This document shows, piece by piece, positions 16,053-23,753 of a stretch of DNA of 64,000 nt. This DNA comes from Bacillota bacterium (GTDB lineage: Bacteria; Bacillota_I; Bacilli_A; RF39; UBA660). The notes under the pieces are model-generated. The model saw only the letters and a program-made list of their open reading frames with translations. It had not been told where the DNA came from and ran no database searches. Both the position numbers and the translations under genes were made by a program. Where the stretch lies: positions 35,353-99,352 of the forward strand of contig JAEWOE010000001.1 of the NCBI GenBank assembly GCA_023460995.1. Direction: 5' to 3'. Position 1 is the first letter of the stretch, and each line of letters opens with the position of its first letter.

Positions 16053-17742
16053 AAATTTCTCCTTAAAAATTCATTCATTGAATTAGTATTATTTAAAAAG
16101 TGGTCACCTGATTCAACTAATGATGGTAAATTCACTTTTGTTAGTGAGTTATTCAAAGTTAAAAAATAACTTCCTATTTTAATTAGTGATGGCAAATCTA
16201 ATTCTGTTAATGTTTTATTATAATATAAGAAATAACTTTCTACTTGCTTTAGCACGGGTAAACTTACTTTTGTTAGTGAATTATTCATAGATAGAAAGCG
16301 ATCTCCTGCTTGACTTAACATAGGTAAATTTAGTTCTATTAATAATTCATTATCATATAAAAAGCGTTCTCCTACTTTATTTAAAATAGGTAAATTTAAT
16401 TCTATTAATGATTCATTATCGTATAAGAAGCGATCACCTACTTGAATTAGTGATGGCAAACTTAATTTTGTTAATTTTATATTACTTTGCAAGAAGGAGT
16501 CTCTCACTTGGCTTAACATTGGGAGATCTAATTTTGATAATGATTGATTACTATATAAAAAGCAATCTCCTACTTGAATTAGTGATGGCAAATTTAACTT
16601 TGTTAATGATTTATTATCATACAAAAATCGATCTCCGACTTTATACAAGGCTGGTAAACTTAATTCAGTTAATGCATTATTATTCGCCAAAAATGAATCA
16701 TTCGTTTGTTTTATTTTATCATTTTTATACCCTATAATTTTATTATCTATATTAACACATATTTCTATAACATTACTATCTTGACCACTTTTTGTCTCAA
16801 TATATATCACTTTGTTATTATCTTCTTTTTTTATAACACTTATCTTACTAATATCTTTAATAGCATCTATAAAGCTATCATGTAAGGATGAATCGTAAAG
16901 TAGTATTTTTTTATTTGGAATATCTAATATGAAATAGTCAATAACTATATATTCTCCACCATTAAGATAATCATTTTTAACTTCAAAGTTATCTATAATT
17001 ATATTGCCAGGGCAATAATAAATATTGTTTATTTCATAATTATATTTATAATACTTGCCATCATTAGCCCGAACATAGCCGTCAAGTTCAAAACTATACC
17101 TACTATTTTTCAAATTAAATCTATAATAACGAGCAAAACTATCTGATAAACCAAATATTATATTATCTAGATTATTATTAAATGTACTGTCAGGATTGCT
17201 TACTGTATGGTTATACCTATTTTTGATTGACACAGTATTAACCATTCCTCTTGTAAACTGTATACTTATTACAGAAGTGCCATATTCATCTTGTCTTTTA
17301 GGACTAGTAAAGTTTTCTCTTTTTATTTCACTAGCATTCTTTTTTACTGCAAAAAAACATGGCATCGATCTAATCTGTCTCCTCTAAATGTACATAATTG
17401 CTCCTCTGGTTTATAATAACTTTTAAAAGTTTGTATTTCTTCCTCGTTATGGCATTCGTAAAGTATATATCCAGCTTCATCTAACAATTCAAACGGTGTT
17501 CTATTTTCAATTTTTTTCGCAACTTCTTCTTCACCTACAAGAGTATATATATATTCCTTAAATTCTAATACTAATTCTGATTTACATATATCATCATACA
17601 AACTTCTAGAATGATAAAAATAGGAATCCAAAAATGAATATAGCACTCCTGGATATTCAAGTATTGTTGGAAATAATTCTTTGCATAAATGCATCATTTT
17701 TTCTCCATAAAATTTTTTTATCATTTTTAAATCATCAATCAT
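16049..17742 (-). pseudogene. leucine-rich-repeat protein, paralogue with a one-base frameshift
   Basis: Two minus-strand frames, 17742-17344 (132 aa, ending RLDRCHVFLQ) and 17365-16049 (ending LRRNL), together match the intact 498-residue LRR protein end to end. The break lies in a homopolymer: seven T residues after CCATG at 17351-17357 (as A7 on the plus strand) where the intact copy has eight. Restoring one base gives CHVFFAVKKN and a protein of about 564 residues with nine 22-residue repeats. Everything downstream is free of stops, so decay is recent, or the tract is a slippage switch (phase variation or transcriptional slippage), or a sequencing error. It retains its promoter-like upstream block and coupled partner gene. 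Confidence 0.85.
16082..16675 (-). repeat. nine tandem 66-bp LRR coding repeats
   Basis: Nine units of exactly 66 bp (594 bp) encode the 22-residue LRR units of the frameshifted paralogue; the intact paralogue has six. Unit-number difference indicates expansion or contraction by recombination between repeats. Confidence 0.85.
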
Positions 17743-17803
17743 AATAACACCCTAATTTAATAATATCACAATTTATTATTTAAGTTAAATTATTACTTAT
17801 ATT

Positions 17804-17825
17804 TTTACAATAGTATACATAAAAA
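17804..17825 (-). promoter_or_regulatory. shared upstream element of LRR cassette, copy 2
   Basis: Near-identical to 15641-15662 (one substitution) and at the same distance upstream of its LRR gene, with an extended -10-like TATGTATAC on the minus strand. Confidence 0.5.
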
Positions 17826-17835
17826 TTTATACAAA

Positions 17836-17860
17836 CAAAAACCGCTGAAAATCAACGGTT
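17836..17860 (-). terminator. terminator after tRNA-Met
   Basis: AACCGCTG (17840-17847) and CAACGGTT (17853-17860) pair, with one mismatch-type position, around a five-base loop; the minus-strand reading runs into TTTTTG just after the tRNA 3' end. Confidence 0.75.
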
Positions 17861-17871
17861 AGTTATCTATT

Positions 17872-17948
17872 TGGTAGCGACGGAGAGATTCGAACTCACG
17901 ACCTACCGGGTATGAACCGGTTGCTCTAGCCAACTGAGCTACATCGCC
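17872..17948 (-). tRNA. tRNA-Met (anticodon CAU, elongator type), CCA encoded
   Basis: The minus strand gives GGCGATG acceptor, TAGCTCAGTTGGCTAGAGC D arm, anticodon stem ACCGG/CCGGT with loop TTCATAC (anticodon CAU), T arm GTTCGAA and CGTCGCT plus A and CCA. It lacks the three G-C pairs and 1-72 mismatch style of initiator tRNA and closely resembles Bacillus elongator tRNA-Met, including its G1-U72. A lysidine-modified tRNA-Ile2 also carries CAU but is less similar. Confidence 0.93.
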
Positions 17949-18042
17949 ATGTCAAACGACAAATAAATTATATCAAATCTAGCAATCGTTGACAATACTT
18001 TTTTGGTTTTTTCTTTAAAATATACCATAAGGTCTACAAAAT

Positions 18043-18064
18043 AAAAAGCACTGATGTGCTTATT
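18043..18064 (-). terminator. terminator of the PerR-rubrerythrin operon
   Basis: AAGCAC (18046-18051) and GTGCTT (18056-18061) pair around TGAT and, read on the minus strand, run into TTTTTA after the rubrerythrin stop. Confidence 0.78.
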
Positions 18065-18066
18065 TA

Positions 18067-18606
18067 TTAATAATTCTCGCTTAATATTTCAAAATATGAT
18101 TGAGGATGAGCACATACTGGACAAACATTAGGTGCTTTTTTACCAAAATGAACATGTCCGCAATTACGACAGATCCACATTGTTTCTTCTTCTTTTTCAA
18201 ATACAGTGTTACCATCTAAATTAGCAATCATTTTTCTGTATCTTTCTTCATGGCGTTTTTCAATTTCTCCAACACCTTTAAATAAGTTAGCTATTCTAGT
18301 GAATCCTTCTGCTGCAGCTACTTCTGCAAACTCTGCATACATATCTGTCCACTCATAGTTTTCACCAGCTGCAGCATCCTTTAAATTAGTCATTGTGTCA
18401 GGCACTTCTCCATCATGTAGTGCCTTAAACCATAATTTTGCATGTTCTTTTTCATTTTGTGCTGTTTCTTCAAAAACTGCTGCAATTTGCTCAAAACCTT
18501 CCTTTTTAGCTTTTGAAGCATAATAAGTATATTTATTTCTTGCTTGACTTTCTCCAGCAAAAGCTGCTAATAAATTAGCTTCTGTTTTACTTCCTTTTAA
18601 TTCCAT
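18067..18606 (-). CDS. rbr: rubrerythrin (peroxide reductase)
   Basis: The start is ATG 18606, 12 bp after AAAGGA; a longer reading from a TTG at 18633 would overlap the regulator gene and lacks an RBS. The 179-residue protein has an erythrin four-helix diiron domain with Glu19, the EKEH pair at 52-55, EVAAAE and EIEKRHE, and a C-terminal rubredoxin-like Fe(Cys)4 domain with Cys146, Cys149, Cys162 and Cys165. Rubrerythrins reduce hydrogen peroxide to water using NADH-derived electrons in anaerobes and microaerophiles. It follows a Fur/PerR-type gene by 5 bp and so is expected to be induced by peroxide. Confidence 0.95.
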   Translation of the reverse strand: MELKGSKTEANLLAAFAGESQARNKYTYYASKAKKEGFEQIAAVFEETAQNEKEHAKLWFKALHDGEVPDTMTNLKDAAAGENYEWTDMYAEFAEVAAAEGFTRIANLFKGVGEIEKRHEERYRKMIANLDGNTVFEKEEETMWICRNCGHVHFGKKAPNVCPVCAHPQSYFEILSENY

Positions 18607-18611
18607 ATTAT

Positions 18612-18995
18612 CTAAATTCCTTTCTCTATACAATTAGGACATATTCCTTCAAAAACCAAATCTTTTGACATTATCTTATATTTAGTTTCTAATTCTATTT
18701 TATCATAAAATTCATCTGCAGCACTTATAAAAATATCACTAACTGAGTTACAAGTAATGCATCTTATATGATGATGTGGTTTAATAGTTTTATCAAATCT
18801 ATCTTGATTATTTGATACTCCTATTCTTTTAATATAACCATTATCAGCTAAAGCATTTAAATTACGATAAATTGTGCCTAAACTAATATTAGGTATGATA
18901 TCTCTTACCCTATTATAAATAGTTTCAGCAGTAGGATGATCATATGAATCCATAACTACTTTAAGTACAATATCTCTTTGATATGATTTCTTCAA
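18612..18995 (-). CDS. perR: Fur-family peroxide-responsive repressor (PerR-like)
   Basis: The 127-residue protein has the Fur winged helix (1-75, [30 protein letters not shown]) and a C-terminal dimerisation domain with HHH at 74-76, CITC (Cys79, Cys82) and CPNC (Cys119, Cys122), the structural zinc site of PerR/Fur. In PerR, iron at a His/Asp site is oxidised by peroxide and the repressor leaves DNA. PerR rather than Fur or Zur is favoured because it is co-transcribed with rubrerythrin and its promoter is framed by palindromes close to the Bacillus Per box. RBS GGAGGT precedes ATG 18995. Confidence 0.85.
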   Translation of the reverse strand: MKKSYQRDIVLKVVMDSYDHPTAETIYNRVRDIIPNISLGTIYRNLNALADNGYIKRIGVSNNQDRFDKTIKPHHHIRCITCNSVSDIFISAADEFYDKIELETKYKIMSKDLVFEGICPNCIEKGI

Positions 18996-19013
18996 AATAT
19001 ATACCTCCTAATC

Positions 19014-19028
19014 TAGTAATTATTACTA
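19014..19028 (-). promoter_or_regulatory. Per-box-like operator 1
   Basis: TAGTAATTATTACTA, a 15-bp palindrome, lies 7 bp downstream of the -10 box and would cover the transcription start. It matches the Bacillus Per box (TTATAATNATTATAA) in spacing and AT-rich core. Confidence 0.75.
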
Positions 19029-19035
19029 CATTTCA

Positions 19036-19064
19036 AGTATATCATTTTATTTAATTGAAGTCAA
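19036..19064 (-). promoter_or_regulatory. promoter of the perR-rbr operon
   Basis: On the minus strand TTGACT (19059-19064) and TATACT (19036-19041) are 17 bp apart, an almost ideal vegetative promoter, and lie between two identical palindromes. Confidence 0.85.
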
Positions 19065-19067
19065 TAA

Positions 19068-19090
19068 AAAGTAGTAATTATTACTACTTT
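19068..19090. promoter_or_regulatory. Per-box-like operator 2, also a terminator stem
   Basis: A 23-bp perfect palindrome with the same 15-bp core TAGTAATTATTACTA (19072-19086) sits 3 bp upstream of the -35 box. Read on the minus strand it also forms a hairpin running into TTTTTATT right after the stop codon of the glycosyltransferase at 19089, so the element can serve both as operator and as intrinsic terminator. Confidence 0.65.
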
Positions 19091-20045
19091 AATCTGTTTT
19101 CTTATTTATTATAAATCTTGGCCTAGCTTTAGTTTCGCTATAAGTTTTTCCAACATATTCACCTATTATTCCAATTGAAATCATTTGAAGTCCACCTAGA
19201 AACCAAATTGAAATAGATAAGAACGTCCATCCAGCAACAGTATTGCCAGTTAGTTTTTGAATTAGCGAATATATCATAATAACTAGACTGGTAAATAAAA
19301 TTATAATTCCTAAAATACATATAAATCTAAGAGGTCTTACTGTGAACGAAGTAATACCATCTAATGCAAAATTCATCATTTTACTAAGAGAATATTTACT
19401 CTTTCCAGCAAGTCTTTCATTTCTTTCATAATAAACAAAATCATGTTTAAAACCAATTAGAGGAAAAATCCCTCGTAAAAAAAGATTGACTTCCTTATAG
19501 TTTTCAAACTCATTTATAACTTTTTTACTTGTAAGCCTATAATCAGCATGATCATAAATAATGTTTATTCCCATAAACTTCATTATTTTATAAAATAACC
19601 TCGCTGTACTTTTTTTAAGCCAAGAGTCTTTATCTCTTTTACTTCTAATACCGTATACAATATCATTACCTTGCTTGTATTTTTCTATCATCGCATCTAT
19701 AGCGTTTATATCATCCTGCAAATCTGCATCCATGCTGATTACTATATCGGATTTTATCTTGGCGCTCAGTAATCCCGCTACCAAAGCATTTTGATGACCT
19801 GAATTTCTTGATAAACTAATTCCTTGAAATAATTTATCTTCTTTATTTATTTTTTCTATTATACTCCATGTTGAATCAATCGAACCATCATCAACGTATA
19901 AAACATGACTATCTTTGTCTATAATACGACTTTTAATTAACTTACTAATTTTGTTTTTTAGGATTTTGGTAGTTTCTAATAAAACTTTCTCTTCGTTATA
20001 ACAAGGTATAACTAAATATAAGATTATTTTGTTTTCTTTTTTCAC
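19089..20045 (-). CDS. GtrB-like glycosyltransferase family 2 with C-terminal membrane anchor
   Basis: The 318-residue protein has an N-terminal GT2/GT-A domain (LVIPCYNEE, DDGS near 52-55, SMDADLQDD, and the acceptor region FLRGIFPLIG) and two C-terminal transmembrane helices (about 228-255 and 262-298). This is the DPM1/GtrB/ArnC layout: the enzyme moves a sugar from a nucleotide donor to undecaprenyl phosphate on the inner membrane face. The lipid-linked sugar is then flipped and used by a GT-C enzyme to decorate a surface glycan. It overlaps the membrane protein gene by 4 bp and is paralogous to 20602-21540. The sugar is unknown. Confidence 0.88.
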   Translation of the reverse strand: MKKENKIILYLVIPCYNEEKVLLETTKILKNKISKLIKSRIIDKDSHVLYVDDGSIDSTWSIIEKINKEDKLFQGISLSRNSGHQNALVAGLLSAKIKSDIVISMDADLQDDINAIDAMIEKYKQGNDIVYGIRSKRDKDSWLKKSTARLFYKIMKFMGINIIYDHADYRLTSKKVINEFENYKEVNLFLRGIFPLIGFKHDFVYYERNERLAGKSKYSLSKMMNFALDGITSFTVRPLRFICILGIIILFTSLVIMIYSLIQKLTGNTVAGWTFLSISIWFLGGLQMISIGIIGEYVGKTYSETKARPRFIINKKTD

Positions 20046-20593
20046 TTTTTAACACTATAAAATATAGATACTACTTCTGCAAAACCATGTAAGATAGAAG
20101 TGTTATTTTTGATTGCTATTCCTTTTCCTAATGCTTTACCACCAATAGTTAAAGATGCTACAATCCCTGTAATAACTAAAGTTGTTGGTAAACTTGGAAA
20201 ATTAAATTTTTCAGCTACAGATGCTGCGACTATAACTCCAGCAGATCCTGAAATAATGCCGCATATATCACCTACTACATCATTACAAAAAGAAGATACT
20301 TTATCAGCATTTTTAATAAATTTAACAGCTATATCAGCACCTGCTACCTTCTGAGCACTCATAGAATTAAAAGGCCCGATGCTAGCACTTGTTACAGAAA
20401 CTCCTATCATATCGAATAATACACCTAGTAATACAAAAAGTATTAGTACTAATATCCCTATTATCATATTTACATTTGAAAGAATTGTCTCTGAAGCAAA
20501 TGAAAATGTAATAGATATAACAAAAGCAAGTAATGTAATCTTAATTATCCAAGCTGCATTTGAATTTTTCTTTCTCTCTTTTTTCTTTTTCAT
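20042..20593 (-). CDS. small polytopic membrane protein, 183 aa
   Basis: A lysine-rich cytoplasmic start is followed by four hydrophobic segments (about 14-34, 42-64, 108-128, 136-155). The region FDMIGVSVTSAS-GPFNSM-A-KV resembles the N-terminal membrane part of CNNM/CorB-like metal transporters, but the CBS domains of that family are absent, so I leave the function open. It is fused into an operon between two GtrB-like genes, overlapping the second by ATGA and 8 bp after the first. That placement suggests a partner role in lipid-linked sugar synthesis or flipping, by context only. Confidence 0.72.
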   Translation of the reverse strand: MKKKKERKKNSNAAWIIKITLLAFVISITFSFASETILSNVNMIIGILVLILFVLLGVLFDMIGVSVTSASIGPFNSMSAQKVAGADIAVKFIKNADKVSSFCNDVVGDICGIISGSAGVIVAASVAEKFNFPSLPTTLVITGIVASLTIGGKALGKGIAIKNNTSILHGFAEVVSIFYSVKK

Positions 20594-20601
20594 ACTACCC
20601 T

Positions 20602-21540
20602 CTATTTATTTTTTTTATTATCAATAATATTCTTTGCTATGTATATTGGTCTTTTTTTAGTTTCAACATATGTTCTTGCAATATATTCACCTAATATACC
20701 TAGTGAAAATAACTGAAGCCCGCCAAGAAATAATATTAATACTACTATTGTAGCATAACCTGACACTGAAATACCATAGAAAATTTTCTCAAATATTACA
20801 CTAATTAAGTATAAAATAGATAAGATTGAAGAAGTCATACCAATAAATGTTGCCATTCTAAGAGGTGCAGTACTAAACGATACAATACCTTCTATTGCAT
20901 ATTTAAATAATTTTGTAAAAGACCAAGTACTGTTTCCATTAGCTCTTTTGCTAACTGTATAAGGCATATAATATGTGTTATATCCCACCCATGAAAATAT
21001 TCCTTTAGAAAATCTAAAATATTCTTTCATTGATAAAATAGAATCAACCATACCTCTTCTAAAAGTTCTAAAGTCACTAGCACCTTGTACAAATCTAGTA
21101 TCAGACATTTTATTCATTATTTTATAAAAACAATCTTTAAAGAAAGTTAATACTTTACCTTCTTTTCTTTTTTCTTGATAAGCTGCTACTGAATCATAAT
21201 CTTCATTATTATCAAGAAATTCAATCATGCTTAAAACTAGTTTAGGATCTTGTTGCATATCGGCATCAATAATTGATACATAATCGCCTATAGACTTCTC
21301 AAGTCCAGCGTACATAGCCGCTTCTTTACCAAAATTACGTGAAAAATTAATAACCTTGATATTTTCTTTAGAATTCTCACTAAGCTCTTTCAATACTTTA
21401 AAAGTATTATCCTTAGATCCATCATTAATAAAAATCATTTCGTAATCTTTAATTTTTTTAAAATTAGTATGTATACAGTCATATATTAACTCTATATTTT
21501 TTTCCTCGTTATAACAAGGCACTATAATTGATAATTTCAT
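20602..21540 (-). CDS. GtrB-like glycosyltransferase family 2 with C-terminal membrane anchor
   Basis: The 312-residue protein starts with the GT2 domain (MKLSIIVPCYNEEKNIELI, FINDGSKDNT, SIIDADMQQDP, FVQGASDFRTFRR) and ends with two transmembrane helices (about 230-252 and 262-290), then a basic tail. It belongs to the GtrB/YkcC-like polyprenyl-phosphate glycosyltransferases. It is the first gene of a three-gene operon with the membrane protein and the second GtrB-like enzyme. Two such enzymes usually mean two different lipid-linked sugars or divergent duplicates; sequence differences are extensive, so the former is likelier. RBS GGAAGTG precedes ATG 21540. Confidence 0.88.
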   Translation of the reverse strand: MKLSIIVPCYNEEKNIELIYDCIHTNFKKIKDYEMIFINDGSKDNTFKVLKELSENSKENIKVINFSRNFGKEAAMYAGLEKSIGDYVSIIDADMQQDPKLVLSMIEFLDNNEDYDSVAAYQEKRKEGKVLTFFKDCFYKIMNKMSDTRFVQGASDFRTFRRGMVDSILSMKEYFRFSKGIFSWVGYNTYYMPYTVSKRANGNSTWSFTKLFKYAIEGIVSFSTAPLRMATFIGMTSSILSILYLISVIFEKIFYGISVSGYATIVVLILFLGGLQLFSLGILGEYIARTYVETKKRPIYIAKNIIDNKKNK

Positions 21541-21634
21541 CTCTTCACTTCCTTTAAGTCTTGCAATATTATACCACTTATTATATCAAAATAAATTAAT
21601 AAATTGTAATTTTTGTGTTTATGAATATCATGCA

Positions 21635-22274
21635 CAAAAAAAGGACAAAACTGTCCTGATTTTTCTGTTGAAATCGATGGCCATAAAACAGTAAACTTTG
21701 CGTCTTAGGTCAAGTTGTATTTCACCAGTTTCTCCATACACGTTACCATGTATGTGGTTCCCCTTTAAAGAAACCGATACGGCGTCGCCTATCCGTACGA
21801 CTTGATTACCACTTAGTACGCACTGCAATCCTGTTATATGAGACACTCTAGGAGATTTCCCCACCAACTGATTCATTATTAATTCTTTTTTGCAAATACA
21901 GTTTCAGATTGCGATTTTCAAATTAGTCTAGCTAAAACTAATTCAAAATGGATCAATCATTCCAAGTAATTCACTCAAGACAAGCTACACTACTCGTAAC
22001 TTTCGCCACATAGTAGGTTTAATCCTAATTCGTAGTAAGTCAGCTCAATATGCAATATATGTATATGCTTACCACAAGTATAGGTCTCCACGAATACAGG
22101 GTCATGAGCGCATGCCATTGCGGATGCCCAATATTCTATCCTTCAGCATCCACCCCAAACTGGGCGTAAGAAGCAAACACCAAAGGCTTCACAGATATGC
22201 TCTTTAATGGTTTTTTAATCCCATCTTCATAATAAATCTCATTGACTAGAATAATGTGCCAATCAAAATTTACA
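21635..22274 (-). ncRNA. candidate large structured non-coding RNA, about 640 nt
   Basis: This is the only long gap without a real gene in the window. It is visibly richer in G and C than its surroundings and has its own strong promoter and terminator on the minus strand. No frame has an RBS-backed start; the longest open frame (82 codons, 21628-21876) has none and a sequence unlike the local proteins. I can read many helices: 22146-22151 with 22122-22127; 22186-22190 with 22170-22174; 22068-22072 with 22035-22039; 22005-22009 with 21996-22000 closed by a GAAA tetraloop; 21937-21943 with 21921-21927; 21825-21830 with 21804-21809; 21770-21775 with 21756-21761; and 21747-21754 with 21735-21742 closed by a GUAA tetraloop. 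A long-range 5'/3' pairing is possible (22242-22248 with 21706-21713, one bulge). It resembles no tmRNA, RNase P, SRP or 6S RNA that I know. Size, GNRA loops and isolation recall the ornate large RNAs (OLE, ROOL, GOLLD), but class is unresolved. Confidence 0.72.
21636..21657 (-). terminator. terminator of the structured RNA
   Basis: AGGACA and TGTCCT arms (21642-21647, 21652-21657) with a four-base loop run, on the minus strand, into seven T residues. Confidence 0.88.
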
Positions 22275-22280
22275 AGATTA

Positions 22281-22309
22281 ATTCTATCATATTATATGCA
22301 TGATGTCAA
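22281..22309 (-). promoter_or_regulatory. promoter of the structured RNA
   Basis: Perfect TTGACA (22304-22309) and TAGAAT (22281-22286) are 17 bp apart on the minus strand, placing the start near 22274. No open frame with an RBS follows. Confidence 0.82.
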
Positions 22310-22324
22310 ATTGCAATGACTACA

Positions 22325-23680
22325 TTAATTAGTAATATAACTAGCAAACTCATCTAAAGTAGTATTGTACTGAACTGTATATCTAGGAACAGTATACATA
22401 TTTACTCCTGGATATGCTTTATACATTCCACCAGCAAATGCCATAGTGAATCCAGCTTGCTTAATTAAAGAAATTGCGTAATCATTATATTCATAGAATG
22501 GCCAAGCAAAATATGTAGTATTATTTAATTGTTCACGACTCTTTTTTAAGTCAGCTAGAACTTTATCTTTATCCGAACATTTAAGTGGACTTCCCTGTCC
22601 ACCTGAACAAACACCAGTATTATGTAAATTATAAGTGTGTGAAGCAAATTGGACATAGTTTGATGATCTTGAATAAGCAAGTATGTCAGCGTTATTTTGT
22701 AGATTTCCTATAAAGAATAAAGTGACATTAACTTTATACTCATTTGCTAGTGTATACATTCTATCAAACCACCAACCATCATCAACCGTTACTGTTACAC
22801 TTTTTACTGGAAGCCTAATTTTACCATTCAAAAATAATTCAAGTTCTTTAAGAGTAGTTGTATAGTATTCATTTTCATTTAAATAATTAAATTGACTCTT
22901 AATTTGACTTACATCATGGCAAATAATCGTGCTTAAACATTTTTCTCCTGCAGAAGAATCATAAGTATAATGATATGCAATAACAGCTATCTTGCTTGCA
23001 GATTTAACATTTGTATTGTTAGAAGCTTCGACACTAACAGAATCACCTTTTTCTAAATATAATAGTTTATTATCATACTCGACATAATAGCGATTATTAT
23101 CCTTAATCAATATTGGTAACGATAGTCCTTCATTAATTGTGTATTTTCTTCCACGATCATCATATAAAAATGTCGGACTTGATGACACAACATTTTCATT
23201 AAATGGAATATACTTTTTATATCTTTGATCTGTTGATAAAGAGTCAATTACTTTGACATCAGTATACTTAATAAAATAAGCAATGTTTTGAAGTTCAAAA
23301 TATACATCTTTATAGTCTTTAATATCTTTACTTTTCAAGTTAAGTTCTACACCATTTGATATAGTTCCGGCTTCTACATACTCTCCATTAACAAGCTTAT
23401 ATATCTTTGCATCATTAGTAGTTACAACAAATGAATTGTAACTATTTTTAATATCTTTTAATATTCTTTGTTGAGTTTGTTTTTCTTTTTCCTCTTGTTG
23501 CAATTTAATATTATTCTCTTTTTGCTTTTTATTTTTATCTATATTATATATAACACTATAGATGGACACTAATATTATAATTGCAGTAAGCACAAAAAGA
23601 AGATGTCTTAATGCTTTTTTTCTTCTTTTTTCCCTTTCAATATAATAATTTATAGTTTTTAGTTTATCTTTCTTATTCAA
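22325..23680 (-). CDS. membrane-anchored polysaccharide deacetylase (NodB domain, PgaB/IcaB-like)
   Basis: The gene starts with TTG at 23680, 8 bp after GGAGGAG; no better ATG exists. Of 451 residues, a basic cytoplasmic tail and one transmembrane helix (24-45) anchor it, a coiled and small beta region follows, and residues about 230-451 form the NodB domain. VTVDDGWW (DDG 300-302) supplies the metal-binding Asp, and ASHTYNLH (His348, His353) the histidine pair, in the form typical of exopolysaccharide deacetylases such as IcaB/PgaB. It would remove acetyl groups from N-acetylhexosamine in an external glycan or peptidoglycan. It heads away from the polysaccharide cluster and supports a surface-glycan role. 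Exact polymer is unknown. Confidence 0.9.
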   Translation of the reverse strand: MNKKDKLKTINYYIEREKRRKKALRHLLFVLTAIIILVSIYSVIYNIDKNKKQKENNIKLQQEEKEKQTQQRILKDIKNSYNSFVVTTNDAKIYKLVNGEYVEAGTISNGVELNLKSKDIKDYKDVYFELQNIAYFIKYTDVKVIDSLSTDQRYKKYIPFNENVVSSSPTFLYDDRGRKYTINEGLSLPILIKDNNRYYVEYDNKLLYLEKGDSVSVEASNNTNVKSASKIAVIAYHYTYDSSAGEKCLSTIICHDVSQIKSQFNYLNENEYYTTTLKELELFLNGKIRLPVKSVTVTVDDGWWFDRMYTLANEYKVNVTLFFIGNLQNNADILAYSRSSNYVQFASHTYNLHNTGVCSGGQGSPLKCSDKDKVLADLKKSREQLNNTTYFAWPFYEYNDYAISLIKQAGFTMAFAGGMYKAYPGVNMYTVPRYTVQYNTTLDEFASYITN

Positions 23681-23753
23681 CTAAATCTCCTCCTATATAT
23701 TAGTAAAGATTTATTGTATTAAAATACGCTATTAATTGATAAAGCAAAAACTA

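Noticed and set aside
14115..16675. CRISPR array or minisatellite from the regularly spaced 66-bp units
   Set aside because: Units are contiguous, encode 22-residue LRRs in one frame, and have no unique spacers of constant length between identical repeats.
18607..18633. Rubrerythrin start at TTG 18633
   Set aside because: It would overlap the regulator gene and use a rare start without RBS, while ATG 18606 follows AAAGGA and gives the normal family N-terminus MELKGSKTE.
21628..21876. Open frame of 82 codons inside the structured RNA
   Set aside because: No ribosome binding site, runs through the terminator hairpin, and its composition (many Val, Gly, Cys; no Lys/Asn bias) differs from all real genes here; better explained as part of the RNA.
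21635..22274. tmRNA, RNase P RNA, SRP RNA, 6S RNA or group II intron
   Set aside because: No tRNA-like ends or tag frame, no GAGGAAAGUCC-type or P4 sequences, no 4.5S core, and no domain V stem with its AGC/GUUC pattern that I can find. A formal covariance search could still reveal a class I do not recognise.
21635..22274. Remnant of an IS605/TnpB transposon with its guide RNA
   Set aside because: None of the frames shows TnpB-like CxxC zinc finger or RuvC residues, and a dedicated promoter and terminator fit a stand-alone RNA better.
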